DNA from: Gillisella vitis
Lineage (GTDB): Bacteria; Pseudomonadota; Alphaproteobacteria; Rhizobiales; Rhizobiaceae
Direction of reading: 5' to 3'
Assembly (NCBI RefSeq): GCF_014204625.1
Contig: NZ_JACHLU010000013.1
Span: 1 to 63,001 of the forward strand
Length of the DNA stretch: 63,001 nt
Below the pieces are notes generated by a model. It saw only the letters and a list, made by a program, of their open reading frames with translations. It made no database searches and was not told the origin of the DNA. Below are positions 16,139 to 24,701 of the stretch, piece by piece; position 1 is the first letter of the stretch; each line of letters begins with the position of its first letter. Position numbers and translations under genes: made by a program.

Positions 16139-17806
16139 ATGACCGAATTTCTCGATCTCGCCGATATTCAAGGCAATATTCTCACCGCCTATGGCAAGCA
16201 GGGCTTTCCAAAGGGCCGTATGCTGCTGTTTACGGTCACCAGCGGCCGGGCAGGACGTGCCTTTATCGAGATGATCCGGCCCAAGGTGACATCTGCCCTG
16301 CGCTGGCCTTCGCGCAAAGACGCAGCCGAGGACGCGCTGTCCGATGCCCACCGGCAGATGCAGAAGCGGCCAGACGTTGCCATCAATCTCGCCTTCACCT
16401 TTCCCGGCCTGATCGCGCTTGGCGTGCCCAGCAGCACATTGCGCGGGATGCCGGACGAATTTATCGAGGGCATGGAAGCGCGCGCCCAAATCCTTGGTGA
16501 TGAAATCTACGGCGTTGATGAGGAAGGCCGTGAACGCAGCCTCTGGGATCCCGTGTGGGTCAAACCGGACCGTGACAGCCTGACCCGTGTGCATATTCTG
16601 GTCACGCTGAATGCCCAGATGGATGCCAAGACCGGCGAAGCGCTGGCCGAGCTGGACCGTTTGACAGCATGGCTTATCGGGCTGGCGGAAGGCTCAGACG
16701 GTGGCGTCGCACTTCTGGTTGGTCATTCTGGTCCTGATCCGCGCTGGCAGGAGCTGACGGCCATTCTCGAACAAAAGCCAGATGGCACCTACGCGCCGAC
16801 GCCAAAGGAGCATTTTGGCTACACCGACGGCATTGGTGATCCAGCATTTGAAGGCCAGCACCCGCCTGCGCGCATGAAACTGGCCTTGCCCGGCCGTGGG
16901 AAATTATCGGGCAGCGGCGAATGGTCCCCCTTGGCCACCGGCGAATTTTTGCTGGGCCATGCCGATGAAGCGCAGGAAATTCCGGGCAGCGCCATGCCGC
17001 TTGATTTCAGCCGCAACGGCACCTTCTTCGCCTATCGCAAACTCCATCAGAATGTCGCTTCGTTCCGCAACGCCATTGTGCACGCCGCCAGCCAATATCA
17101 AACTGTTGCAGCCATTGCCGGACCATCGGAAGTCGGGCAGGAAACGCTGATGGCCAAGATTGCCGGACGCTGGTCTGATGGTATTCCCATTATGGCAGCA
17201 CCAACCTATGAAGACTGGAAAGCCGTGCAGGCAAAAGCTGTTGCTGCCAAAAAGGCTGGGGATGTGAAGACCCTGATGGCCTTGGGGCTTGAGCTGAATG
17301 ACTTTGTCTACAGACCCGACCCGGACGGCATCAAGTGTCCGGTCACGGCCCATATTCGCCGCATCAACACCCGCGATCAACTCGACCCTTATTACAGTTC
17401 CGACAACCCCAAGACCTGGCTGGGATCGGTGCTCAACAATCGTCGACGCATTTTGCGACGCGGCCTGCCCTATGGCTTTTCCGGGCCTGATTCTCTGGAC
17501 GACGGTGATCATGGCATTGTGATGCTGTGCCTCTGTGCCAACCTCAATCGTCAGTTTGAATTTGTCCAGCAGCAATGGATCAATTACGGTCTGGATGCCA
17601 ATGCTGGCAATGACACCTGCCCCATGGTTGGACGTCATCGTGAAGGCGCAAAATTTGTTGTTCCCGGCGATCCGGCGAAGGATCAGGCACCTTTCATCAT
17701 GAAAAATCTGCCGGAATTCGTCGAATCCAGAGGTGGAGATTATTTCTTTGTACCAAGCCTCACGGCCCTGCGGATGATTGGCATGGGCGTGACTGACCCA
17801 ACCTGA
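16139..17806 (+). CDS. DyP-type peroxidase
   Basis: A 555-residue haem peroxidase of the dye-decolourising superfamily. It starts with LADIQGNILTAYGK, the classical DyP opening. The catalytic Asp lies in HFGYTDGIGDP (D230), the usual GxxDG motif. The proximal haem His is in CPVTAHIRRINTRD (H405), and the distal Arg is in RRRILRRGLPYG. Length and the IQGNI/GYTDGI forms place it with the longer advanced (C/D-like) DyPs rather than short bacterial A/B forms. No Tat or Sec signal is seen, so it acts in the cytoplasm or at the inner membrane face with its membrane-bound neighbours. It oxidises organic substrates with H2O2; the natural substrate is unknown. Confidence 0.92.
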   Translation: MTEFLDLADIQGNILTAYGKQGFPKGRMLLFTVTSGRAGRAFIEMIRPKVTSALRWPSRKDAAEDALSDAHRQMQKRPDVAINLAFTFPGLIALGVPSSTLRGMPDEFIEGMEARAQILGDEIYGVDEEGRERSLWDPVWVKPDRDSLTRVHILVTLNAQMDAKTGEALAELDRLTAWLIGLAEGSDGGVALLVGHSGPDPRWQELTAILEQKPDGTYAPTPKEHFGYTDGIGDPAFEGQHPPARMKLALPGRGKLSGSGEWSPLATGEFLLGHADEAQEIPGSAMPLDFSRNGTFFAYRKLHQNVASFRNAIVHAASQYQTVAAIAGPSEVGQETLMAKIAGRWSDGIPIMAAPTYEDWKAVQAKAVAAKKAGDVKTLMALGLELNDFVYRPDPDGIKCPVTAHIRRINTRDQLDPYYSSDNPKTWLGSVLNNRRRILRRGLPYGFSGPDSLDDGDHGIVMLCLCANLNRQFEFVQQQWINYGLDANAGNDTCPMVGRHREGAKFVVPGDPAKDQAPFIMKNLPEFVESRGGDYFFVPSLTALRMIGMGVTDPT

Positions 17807-17863
17807 CATCCGGCAAAGACAAATACCGCCCATCTGTCCGATGACCCGAAGGAAGAATTGCCC

Positions 17864-19249
17864 ATGTTGCGGTTGATGAAGAATGCCATCAAAAGCCTGA
17901 TGATCCGGCTTGACGCGATCATGACGGCGCTTGTGTCAATCGCCATTCTGGCCTTGCAAGCTTTGAAGATTGTGGTTTTTCCACCCGCACAGGGGCGCAA
18001 AGCCGGTTTTGCCACCCTGCTGGCAGAGCCTGCAACGGTGCGTCGTGGATTTTCCGTTTTGCGGGTCTTCGCTCCCAATCTTCTGCTCAAAAAACAGGTC
18101 ATCACAGCCTATCCCAATTCAGGTACGGCCATTGTCACCCGCGCTGAGGATGTGCGCGAGGTTCTGGCGCGTGACGATGATTTTGCGGTCGTCTATGCCC
18201 CGAAAATGGAAGCCATAACGGCGGGGTCCAACTTCTTCCTCGGAATGCAGAATACGCCGCGCTACACCCATGACGTCTCCTTGATGCGGCTGGCCATTCG
18301 CCGTGAAGACCTGCCGCAAACGGTGATACCCGCAGCCCGCCAGCGGGCAGAACAGATCATTGCCTCTCAAAATGGCTCCATAGATGTGCCACAGGCGCTG
18401 ACGCTGGACATTCCCTATCGGTTGGTGGCGGATTATTTTGGAACCCCCGGCCCAGACAGCAATGATATGCCCGGCTCAGGCCGAAATGATATGATCGACT
18501 GGACGACGATCATGTTCTGGTATCTGTTCATTGATCTGGCCGGTGACGCATCGATTACCGAAAAAGCGCTGGATGCGGCAGCGCAATGCCGCGCCTATCT
18601 TGACCGGACGATTGCGGAACGCAAAGCGCAGGGCGGCGGCGATGATGTGCTGTCTCGCTGTCTGGCCCTGCAAGCCAGCGGGGTCGATGGCTTTAGCGAT
18701 ATTGATATTCGCAACAATATGATCGGTATGGTCATTGGGGCCATTCCGACGCTAAACAAAGCGGCGGTACAGGCGCTGGATCAATTGATCGACAGGCCGG
18801 ATGCCCTGGCCAAAGCACAAGCCGCCGCAAGGGCCGATGATGTCAAGACAGTGACCGCCAGCCTGATGGAGGCCATGCGCTTCAACCCGGTCAATCCGCT
18901 GATCTACCGGCAGGCCGTGCGCGACAGCACCATTGCCCGATCACAACTCAGGGCACGCACAATCCCCAAAGGGACAATGGTGCTGGCCTGCAATCTCTCC
19001 GCCATGTTTGATCCTCATGCCCTGCCGCAGCCGAACCAGTTCCGGCTGGACCGACAGCCCGAAGATTACATTTTGTGGGGAGATGGCCTGCACACCTGCT
19101 TTGGCCAATATATCAACGCCGCCATCATTCCCGCGATGCTGATGCCGCTTCTCAAGCAGCCCGGCCTGCGCCGCGCGCCCGGCACGGCGGGTCAGGTGGA
19201 TTTTGGCGGCACACCTTTTCCCCAGCATTGGCAATTGCTGTTCGGGTAA
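17864..19249 (+). CDS. Cytochrome P450 with N-terminal membrane anchor, atypical I-helix
   Basis: A 461-residue haem-thiolate protein. The ATG at 17864 follows AAGGAAGA by 6 bases. A hydrophobic stretch near residues 15-38 (AIMTALVSIAILALQALKIV) suggests a membrane anchor, unusual for a bacterial P450. The K-helix ExxR is EAMR, and the haem ligand is Cys412 in GDGLHTCFGQ; the usual Phe before the loop is replaced (LWGDG). The I-helix shows MVIGAIPTLNKA instead of (A/G)GxxT, so classical proton delivery may be altered, as in peroxygenase- or isomerase-like P450s such as the fungal Ppo C-terminal domain. No ferredoxin or reductase gene adjoins; the DyP gene is 57 bases upstream. Confidence 0.88.
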   Translation: MLRLMKNAIKSLMIRLDAIMTALVSIAILALQALKIVVFPPAQGRKAGFATLLAEPATVRRGFSVLRVFAPNLLLKKQVITAYPNSGTAIVTRAEDVREVLARDDDFAVVYAPKMEAITAGSNFFLGMQNTPRYTHDVSLMRLAIRREDLPQTVIPAARQRAEQIIASQNGSIDVPQALTLDIPYRLVADYFGTPGPDSNDMPGSGRNDMIDWTTIMFWYLFIDLAGDASITEKALDAAAQCRAYLDRTIAERKAQGGGDDVLSRCLALQASGVDGFSDIDIRNNMIGMVIGAIPTLNKAAVQALDQLIDRPDALAKAQAAARADDVKTVTASLMEAMRFNPVNPLIYRQAVRDSTIARSQLRARTIPKGTMVLACNLSAMFDPHALPQPNQFRLDRQPEDYILWGDGLHTCFGQYINAAIIPAMLMPLLKQPGLRRAPGTAGQVDFGGTPFPQHWQLLFG

Positions 19250-19263
19250 AACAACAGTGGCAC

Positions 19264-20154
19264 CTATCCCCGATAACGGAAGAAATCGACAAAGGCCCTG
19301 AGCGCCGGGCGCATCTGGTGGCGGGTGGGATAGTAGATGTAGAAGCCATCAAAGGGTTCGCACCAATCTTCCATCACCCGGATCAGTTGGCCTGTTGCCA
19401 GCTCCTTCTGGATGCGGTTTTCAAATACAAAGGCCAGCCCTGCGCCATCCAGACAGGCAACAATCACAGCTCGGTCATCGGCAAGAATGAGCGGGCCGCT
19501 CACGTCCACCACCAGCGGCTTGCCGTGTTTTTCCAGCTCCCAGCGATAGATACGACCGCTGGAAAAGCGCCTGCGAATGCAGCGATGCTGCATCAAATCA
19601 CCCGGCTCATGCGGCACCGGAAAATCCTCAAAATAGCGCGGAGCGGCAACAATCGCGCCGCGCCATGGGCCGCTGGCCTTGACCGCCACCATATCCGCTT
19701 CAAGATTTTCGCCAAGACGAAGCCCCGCATCAAAGCCATGCGCGACAATATCCTCAAAATTGTCATTGGCGATCAGATCCAGCTCGATCTCCGGGAATTG
19801 CCGGGTAAAAGCACCCAAACGCGGCGCAATCAGATGTTCGGCCGCAAGCCTTGGCAGCGTGATGCGCAAAGGGCCAGCCGGGCGGGTGCGGCTCTCGGCC
19901 AAGGTTTCTAACGCGGCATCAATCTCAGCCAGCGCGGGCGCAAGCGTTGCCAGCAATTGCCGCCCCTCTTCCGTGGGAGCAACGCTGCGGGTGGTGCGGG
20001 CCAGAAGGCGCACACCAAGGCTGTCTTCCAGCGCGGAAATGGCATGGCTGACCGCAGACGGGGCAATGCCCAGCTCGGCGGCTGCCTTACGAAAGCTGCA
20101 TGTTTCGGCCACAGTGGCCAGCACGGACAATTGTGAAAGCTGAATTCTGTTCAT
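19264..20154 (-). CDS. LysR family transcriptional regulator
   Basis: A 296-residue regulator. MNRIQLSQLSVLATVAETC at 20154 is the family start; the longer ORF would include intergenic sequence. The N-terminal winged HTH is SFRKAAAELGIAPSAVSHAISALEDSLGVRLLARTTRSV, quoted here in outline only as residues about 17-55. The effector domain follows (LRLGENLEADMVAV, LADDRAVIVACLDGAGLAF). It is divergent from the aldo/keto reductase across 97 bases, the usual layout for a LysR regulator and its target. The inducer is unknown. Its stop is 15 bases from the convergent P450 stop. Confidence 0.9.
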   Translation of the reverse strand: MNRIQLSQLSVLATVAETCSFRKAAAELGIAPSAVSHAISALEDSLGVRLLARTTRSVAPTEEGRQLLATLAPALAEIDAALETLAESRTRPAGPLRITLPRLAAEHLIAPRLGAFTRQFPEIELDLIANDNFEDIVAHGFDAGLRLGENLEADMVAVKASGPWRGAIVAAPRYFEDFPVPHEPGDLMQHRCIRRRFSSGRIYRWELEKHGKPLVVDVSGPLILADDRAVIVACLDGAGLAFVFENRIQKELATGQLIRVMEDWCEPFDGFYIYYPTRHQMRPALRAFVDFFRYRG

Positions 20155-20251
20155 TGATCGAAAGAATAGAACAAGCTTGTGAAAATTACATCCATTTTCA
20201 GGATCAATCGCGCGGATTATTCTGGCCGCAACACCACAGAAAGGGATCACC

Positions 20252-21253
<1,002 letters not shown>

Positions 21254-21622
21254 CTGAGCCGTAATACACTCAGATTAATAGCAGACATCAAAAGGCCCGG
21301 ATCGGGCCTTTTGGCGTTTTAATAACTGCAATGCCAAATCCGCCGACAAACGGCAGCACCCAATCAACCCAAATCAGGCATCAATTTCATTTACGAGTCA
21401 TTAACCATTTTCATTAAGGACTCGTAAACAAAAATGAACGCCGGACTCGCGATAGCAAGGACTCAATACAACCTTAAAAAACCACAAAATACAATTATTT
21501 AAATAATAAATGGCTATATCAATGATAATCAATCGAGCTATGAAGCTATCATTTCTCCAGAAAAATATCTTGCAGACTTGATGTGACTTGACTTCAGGAT
21601 AGGAATCGCGCATCGTCACATC
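21254..21622. other. 369-base AT-rich non-coding region
   Basis: This region holds the aldo/keto reductase terminator (21290-21312) and then an AT-rich stretch of about 300 bases leading to the two small HTH-type genes. GGACTC recurs at about 21418, 21445 and 21460. No ORF or RNA gene could be supported in it. Confidence 0.5.
21290..21312 (+). terminator. Intrinsic terminator after aldo/keto reductase gene
   Basis: The stem AAAAGGCCCG / CGGGCCTTTT is perfect around a 3-base loop (GAT), followed by GGCGTTTT. It lies 37 bases after the aldo/keto reductase stop and is symmetrical enough to work in both directions. Confidence 0.85.
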
Positions 21623-22141
21623 ATGACAACAAATCTAAGAAACTTCATCGAGTTAAGGCGCACCCAAATCTTGGAGCAGATTTCGGCTCTCAAAGCTGAA
21701 CTTCAAGAGTTGAAGCTTGCTGACGCAGCAATACGTACCGGCATCGCAGGATCAGCAACACCGACAAAATCGAACGAAGAAAAATCAACCATCAAACAGA
21801 TGGTGATAGAGGTATTGCAAGGTCGACCAGAAGGGGCGGATTCAAGCGAAATCGTCCAATTCATAAAGCAAGAATTCGGTGAAGATGTTGCGCGCTCAAG
21901 CCTGTCTCCGCAACTGAGCAGACTTAAAGAGGAGGGCAAGGCCGTACTAAATGGAAAGATTTGGAAACTATCGGAGTTCGACAACGACCCAAGCTCTGAA
22001 AAGCTTGGGTCGTCAATCGAAGACTTCGGAGAAAAACTAAAGGCGAAGGACTCTCACATCGACTCGCCTTATGATTCATTTCTCCAATCAGCAATCCTCC
22101 ATGTCTCTGATGAAGACACGGAAAACGATATTCCTTTTTAA
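21623..22141 (+). CDS. Hypothetical protein with N-terminal coiled coil and winged-helix-like middle
   Basis: A 172-residue protein of no recognised family. Residues about 5-35 (LRRTQILEQISALKAELQEL) are a short coiled coil. Residues about 57-118 (IKQMVIEVLQGRPEGADSSE, then LSPQLSRLKEEGKAVLNGKIW) look like a winged helix-turn-helix that reads DNA. The tail is acidic and disordered. Codon use is AT-richer than in the neighbours, in keeping with transfer. It is followed 28 bases later by a small HTH gene, probably in the same transcript. Confidence 0.6.
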   Translation: MTTNLRNFIELRRTQILEQISALKAELQELKLADAAIRTGIAGSATPTKSNEEKSTIKQMVIEVLQGRPEGADSSEIVQFIKQEFGEDVARSSLSPQLSRLKEEGKAVLNGKIWKLSEFDNDPSSEKLGSSIEDFGEKLKAKDSHIDSPYDSFLQSAILHVSDEDTENDIPF

Positions 22142-22169
22142 AAGGAATAAATGGCCCCACCAACAGCAG

Positions 22170-22418
22170 ATGTCGGGACCACACGTCACTAAGCATGAGC
22201 ACCTTACATCTGGTGATTCAGGCGTGCAAGTGGCATCTGCATATCTCAAGCCTGAAAGGCAAACAGAAGTGACAGAAGAAATTGCTAAACAGATAAAGCA
22301 GATTGCTCGTGCAAACCCCAATCTCTATCAGCACCAGATTGCGGCGATGCTGGGCATCAATCAGGGCCGAGTCAGTGAAGTCCTGAATGGCAAAACATAC
22401 TCATATGTACAGCCTTAA
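22170..22418 (+). CDS. Small helix-turn-helix protein
   Basis: An 82-residue protein from the ATG at 22170. The C-terminal half (IAKQIKQIARANPNLYQHQI then AAMLGINQGRVSEVLNGKTY) is a clear HTH, with the second helix fitting the recognition helix of phage-repressor-like or resolvase-like folds. Earlier in-frame ATGs at 22071, 22101 and 22110 overlap the preceding gene and lack a clear ribosome-binding site; the strong AAGGA at about 22141-22145 opens only a 13-codon reading frame in another frame. It could be a repressor partner of the preceding protein. A terminator follows. Confidence 0.6.
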   Translation: MSGPHVTKHEHLTSGDSGVQVASAYLKPERQTEVTEEIAKQIKQIARANPNLYQHQIAAMLGINQGRVSEVLNGKTYSYVQP

Positions 22419-22465
22419 TACCAAGCCATTTAGGTATCATCAAAATTGACAAAATATGAAGCGGG

Positions 22466-22491
22466 AAAGGTCCATGGAAGTGGACCTTTTC
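22466..22491 (+). terminator. Intrinsic terminator after small HTH gene
   Basis: AAAGGTCCA (22466-22474) pairs perfectly with TGGACCTTT (22481-22489) around a 6-base loop and ends in TTTTC. It closes the two-gene AT-rich islet. Confidence 0.8.
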
Positions 22492-22584
22492 TGATTTTAG
22501 CTTTTCGCCTGACTTTTCTAAAAGTCGAAAAAATCTTCTCAGTCGAACCTAAAACCTCATGTGTCAACTCCCGAGCAATGAGAT

Positions 22585-23451
22585 TCACCCCTTCGCCCGC
22601 CCCCGATAAACAGACGGCGTACACCCCGTCACTTCCTTAAACGCCCGAGTCATATGGCTTTGGCTGCTAAAGCCGCAGGCTGAGGCAATTTGGGCGATGG
22701 GGTCTTGGGTGGCAAGCAGGGTTTTGGCTTTTGAGAGGCGGCGGCGCAGGAGCCATTCATGGGGGGAGAGGCCGCAGCTGAGCTGGAACATGCGTTGCAG
22801 GTGGAAGGGGCTTAAATCTGCGATGTCTGCCAGTGTTTGCAAGGTGATGGGCAGGTGCAGGTGGGTTTCGATATAATCAATCAGCCTGTGGCGGAGGATG
22901 GGGGAAAGCCCGCCCTTGATGGTGATGTTGGCTTTGCCGCCATAGCGGGGGTGGACAAACAGGTGGGTGAGGGCTGTGGTGGTTGCCTCTTCGGCGGCCA
23001 AGCTATCGCCGTTTTGCACGGCCATGGCCAGCCGTCGCAGGGCGTGTTCAAGGGCCGGGGCATTGTCAAAGGTCACTTCGGGCATGACCATCTGGCGGCA
23101 ATCTTGATCAAAGGTTTCGGTAAAGGCCCGGCGCAATTCCTGATCTTGCACGTAAAGATGCACAAACTGGAAGGATTCGGTGATTTCCCATTCCGATGAG
23201 GCTCCCTGCGGCATCACGCACAGCGCCCCCGGCCAGCCGCTTTTCACGCCGCCATCCACCCGCGATGTTCCCGTGCCGCCTTGCAGGTAAAGGCTGAACG
23301 TGTGGCCATCGGGCCGCAGATAGCTCACCCGGTCATCCGCATTTTGCCAGATGGCCGCCGATTGGCCAAAGCCGAGACTCATCGATGCCGAGACTTTCGC
23401 TTTGGGCGAGGCCAGCAGAGAACTGAAGACGGAAAACTGGGCAAGCGACAT
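22585..23451 (-). CDS. AraC family transcriptional regulator
   Basis: A 288-residue protein. The N-terminal cupin-like sensing domain covers about 1-170. The C-terminal pair of HTH motifs covers about 190-285: LPITLQTLADIADLSPFHLQRMF for the first and PIAQIASACGFSSQSHMTRAFK for the second, then TGCTPSVYRG, the classical AraC ending. It is divergent from an EamA permease across 157 bases, so that exporter is the likely target. The effector is unknown. Confidence 0.92.
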   Translation of the reverse strand: MSLAQFSVFSSLLASPKAKVSASMSLGFGQSAAIWQNADDRVSYLRPDGHTFSLYLQGGTGTSRVDGGVKSGWPGALCVMPQGASSEWEITESFQFVHLYVQDQELRRAFTETFDQDCRQMVMPEVTFDNAPALEHALRRLAMAVQNGDSLAAEEATTTALTHLFVHPRYGGKANITIKGGLSPILRHRLIDYIETHLHLPITLQTLADIADLSPFHLQRMFQLSCGLSPHEWLLRRRLSKAKTLLATQDPIAQIASACGFSSQSHMTRAFKEVTGCTPSVYRGRAKG

Positions 23452-23608
23452 GGATCAATCCTGAAAACAGATGATCACCTTAGCGCAGACTTCAGCCGCT
23501 GCAATCAGGGAATGTGAAAGCCGTGCGCCGGGCATCACTTTACCGCAAGAATATGCAAGCGGACGGGGCAAGCCGGGTCTATGCCTCTCTCAGACATGCG
23601 AGGATGCT

Positions 23609-24523
23609 ATGACCAATATTCTGCTTTTCATTTCCACCGTTTTGATCTGGGGCACCACCTGGATTGCCATTACCATGCAGGTTGGCCCTGTTCCCGTGCT
23701 GGTTTCGGTGTTTTATCGCTTTGCCACGGCGGGGATTATCATGCTGGTGGCGCTGGCGCTGATGGGCAAGCTCAAGCGCCCGGCGCTGAAACATCAGCCT
23801 TTCATTGTGGCGCAGGCGTTTTGTCTGTTTAGCTGCAATTTCATCTGCTTTTACACGGCCTCCAGCTATGTGCATTCGGGGCTGATTTCGGTGATTTTTT
23901 CGCTGGCCACCATTTATAATGCCATCAATGCCCGGATTTTCTTTGGCGATCGGGTCAAGCCACGCACATTTGTGGCCGGGGCCATTGGTATGATTGGGCT
24001 TTTGCTGCTGTTTGGCCCGGATATTTTAGGGAAATTCGATGCCAACAGCTGGAAGGGGCTTGGCCTCGCTGCCCTGGGCACGCTGTTTTTCTCGCTCGGC
24101 AATATGGTGTCGCGGCGCAACAGCGCAGTTGGTATTTCGCCTGTCACCGCCAATGCCTGGGGCATGGGCTATGGCGCGCTGTTTTTGCTGGTCCTGATTG
24201 GCGTTACCGGAACACCCATCGTAGCACCGCCAGATGCGCGCTATATCGGGGCCATGCTGTATCTTGCGGTGTTTGGCTCGGTGATTGGTTTTACCACCTA
24301 TCTGATGGCCGTCTCGCGCATCGGCTCGGCCAAAGCCGCCTATATGACGGTGCTGTTTCCCGTGGTGGCGCTCACACTGTCCACCATTTTTGAGGGCTAC
24401 CAGTGGACGCCGCTTGCCATGATTGGGCTTGCGCTGACGCTGCTTGGCAATCTTGTGATGTTTGCGCCGTCGTTGCGGCGGGGGAGTGCTGTGGTGTTGC
24501 CAGCCCAGACGAAACAGGCCTGA
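23609..24523 (+). CDS. EamA/DMT family permease
   Basis: A 304-residue inner membrane transporter with ten hydrophobic segments, starting MTNILLFISTVLIWGTTWIA at 23609. The upstream extension of the ORF is hydrophilic and lacks a site. The first EamA repeat includes WGTTWIAITMQVGPVPVLVS and the second includes GSVIGFTTYLMAVSRIGSAKA. The substrate is unknown. It is divergent from the AraC regulator, which probably controls it. It is not closely similar to the EamA protein at 8.8-9.6 kb. Confidence 0.88.
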   Translation: MTNILLFISTVLIWGTTWIAITMQVGPVPVLVSVFYRFATAGIIMLVALALMGKLKRPALKHQPFIVAQAFCLFSCNFICFYTASSYVHSGLISVIFSLATIYNAINARIFFGDRVKPRTFVAGAIGMIGLLLLFGPDILGKFDANSWKGLGLAALGTLFFSLGNMVSRRNSAVGISPVTANAWGMGYGALFLLVLIGVTGTPIVAPPDARYIGAMLYLAVFGSVIGFTTYLMAVSRIGSAKAAYMTVLFPVVALTLSTIFEGYQWTPLAMIGLALTLLGNLVMFAPSLRRGSAVVLPAQTKQA

Positions 24524-24552
24524 GAGTTTCGGCCACAGTCACCTCTGCCGTC

Positions 24553-24649
24553 ATGCTCGGCCCTGTGCCGAGCATCTGACCACGCCAAAGAAAACCTCAA
24601 TGGAATCAAATCATAACCGACAGCAGACCCTCGGGACAAGCCCGAGGGT
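24553..24649. repeat. Pair of REP-like palindromes between convergent genes
   Basis: Palindrome one is ATGCTCGG (24553-24560) with CCGAGCAT (24568-24575). Palindrome two is ACCCTCGGG (24627-24635) with CCCGAGGGT (24641-24649), loop ACAAG. Both follow the CTCGG-spacer-CCGAG pattern of REP-like elements that are frequent in rhizobial intergenic regions. They lie between the stops of the permease and pheT and may protect or end both mRNAs. Confidence 0.65.
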
Positions 24650-24701
24650 GACGACACGTTGAGCAAGAAATAATCAACGCCGCCGTTTCACCGCCGATCA
24701 T

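Noticed and set aside
22151..22192. Short 13-codon ORF with a strong ribosome-binding site before the HTH gene
   Set aside because: It is too short to support; it could be a leader peptide, but nothing else suggests attenuation there.
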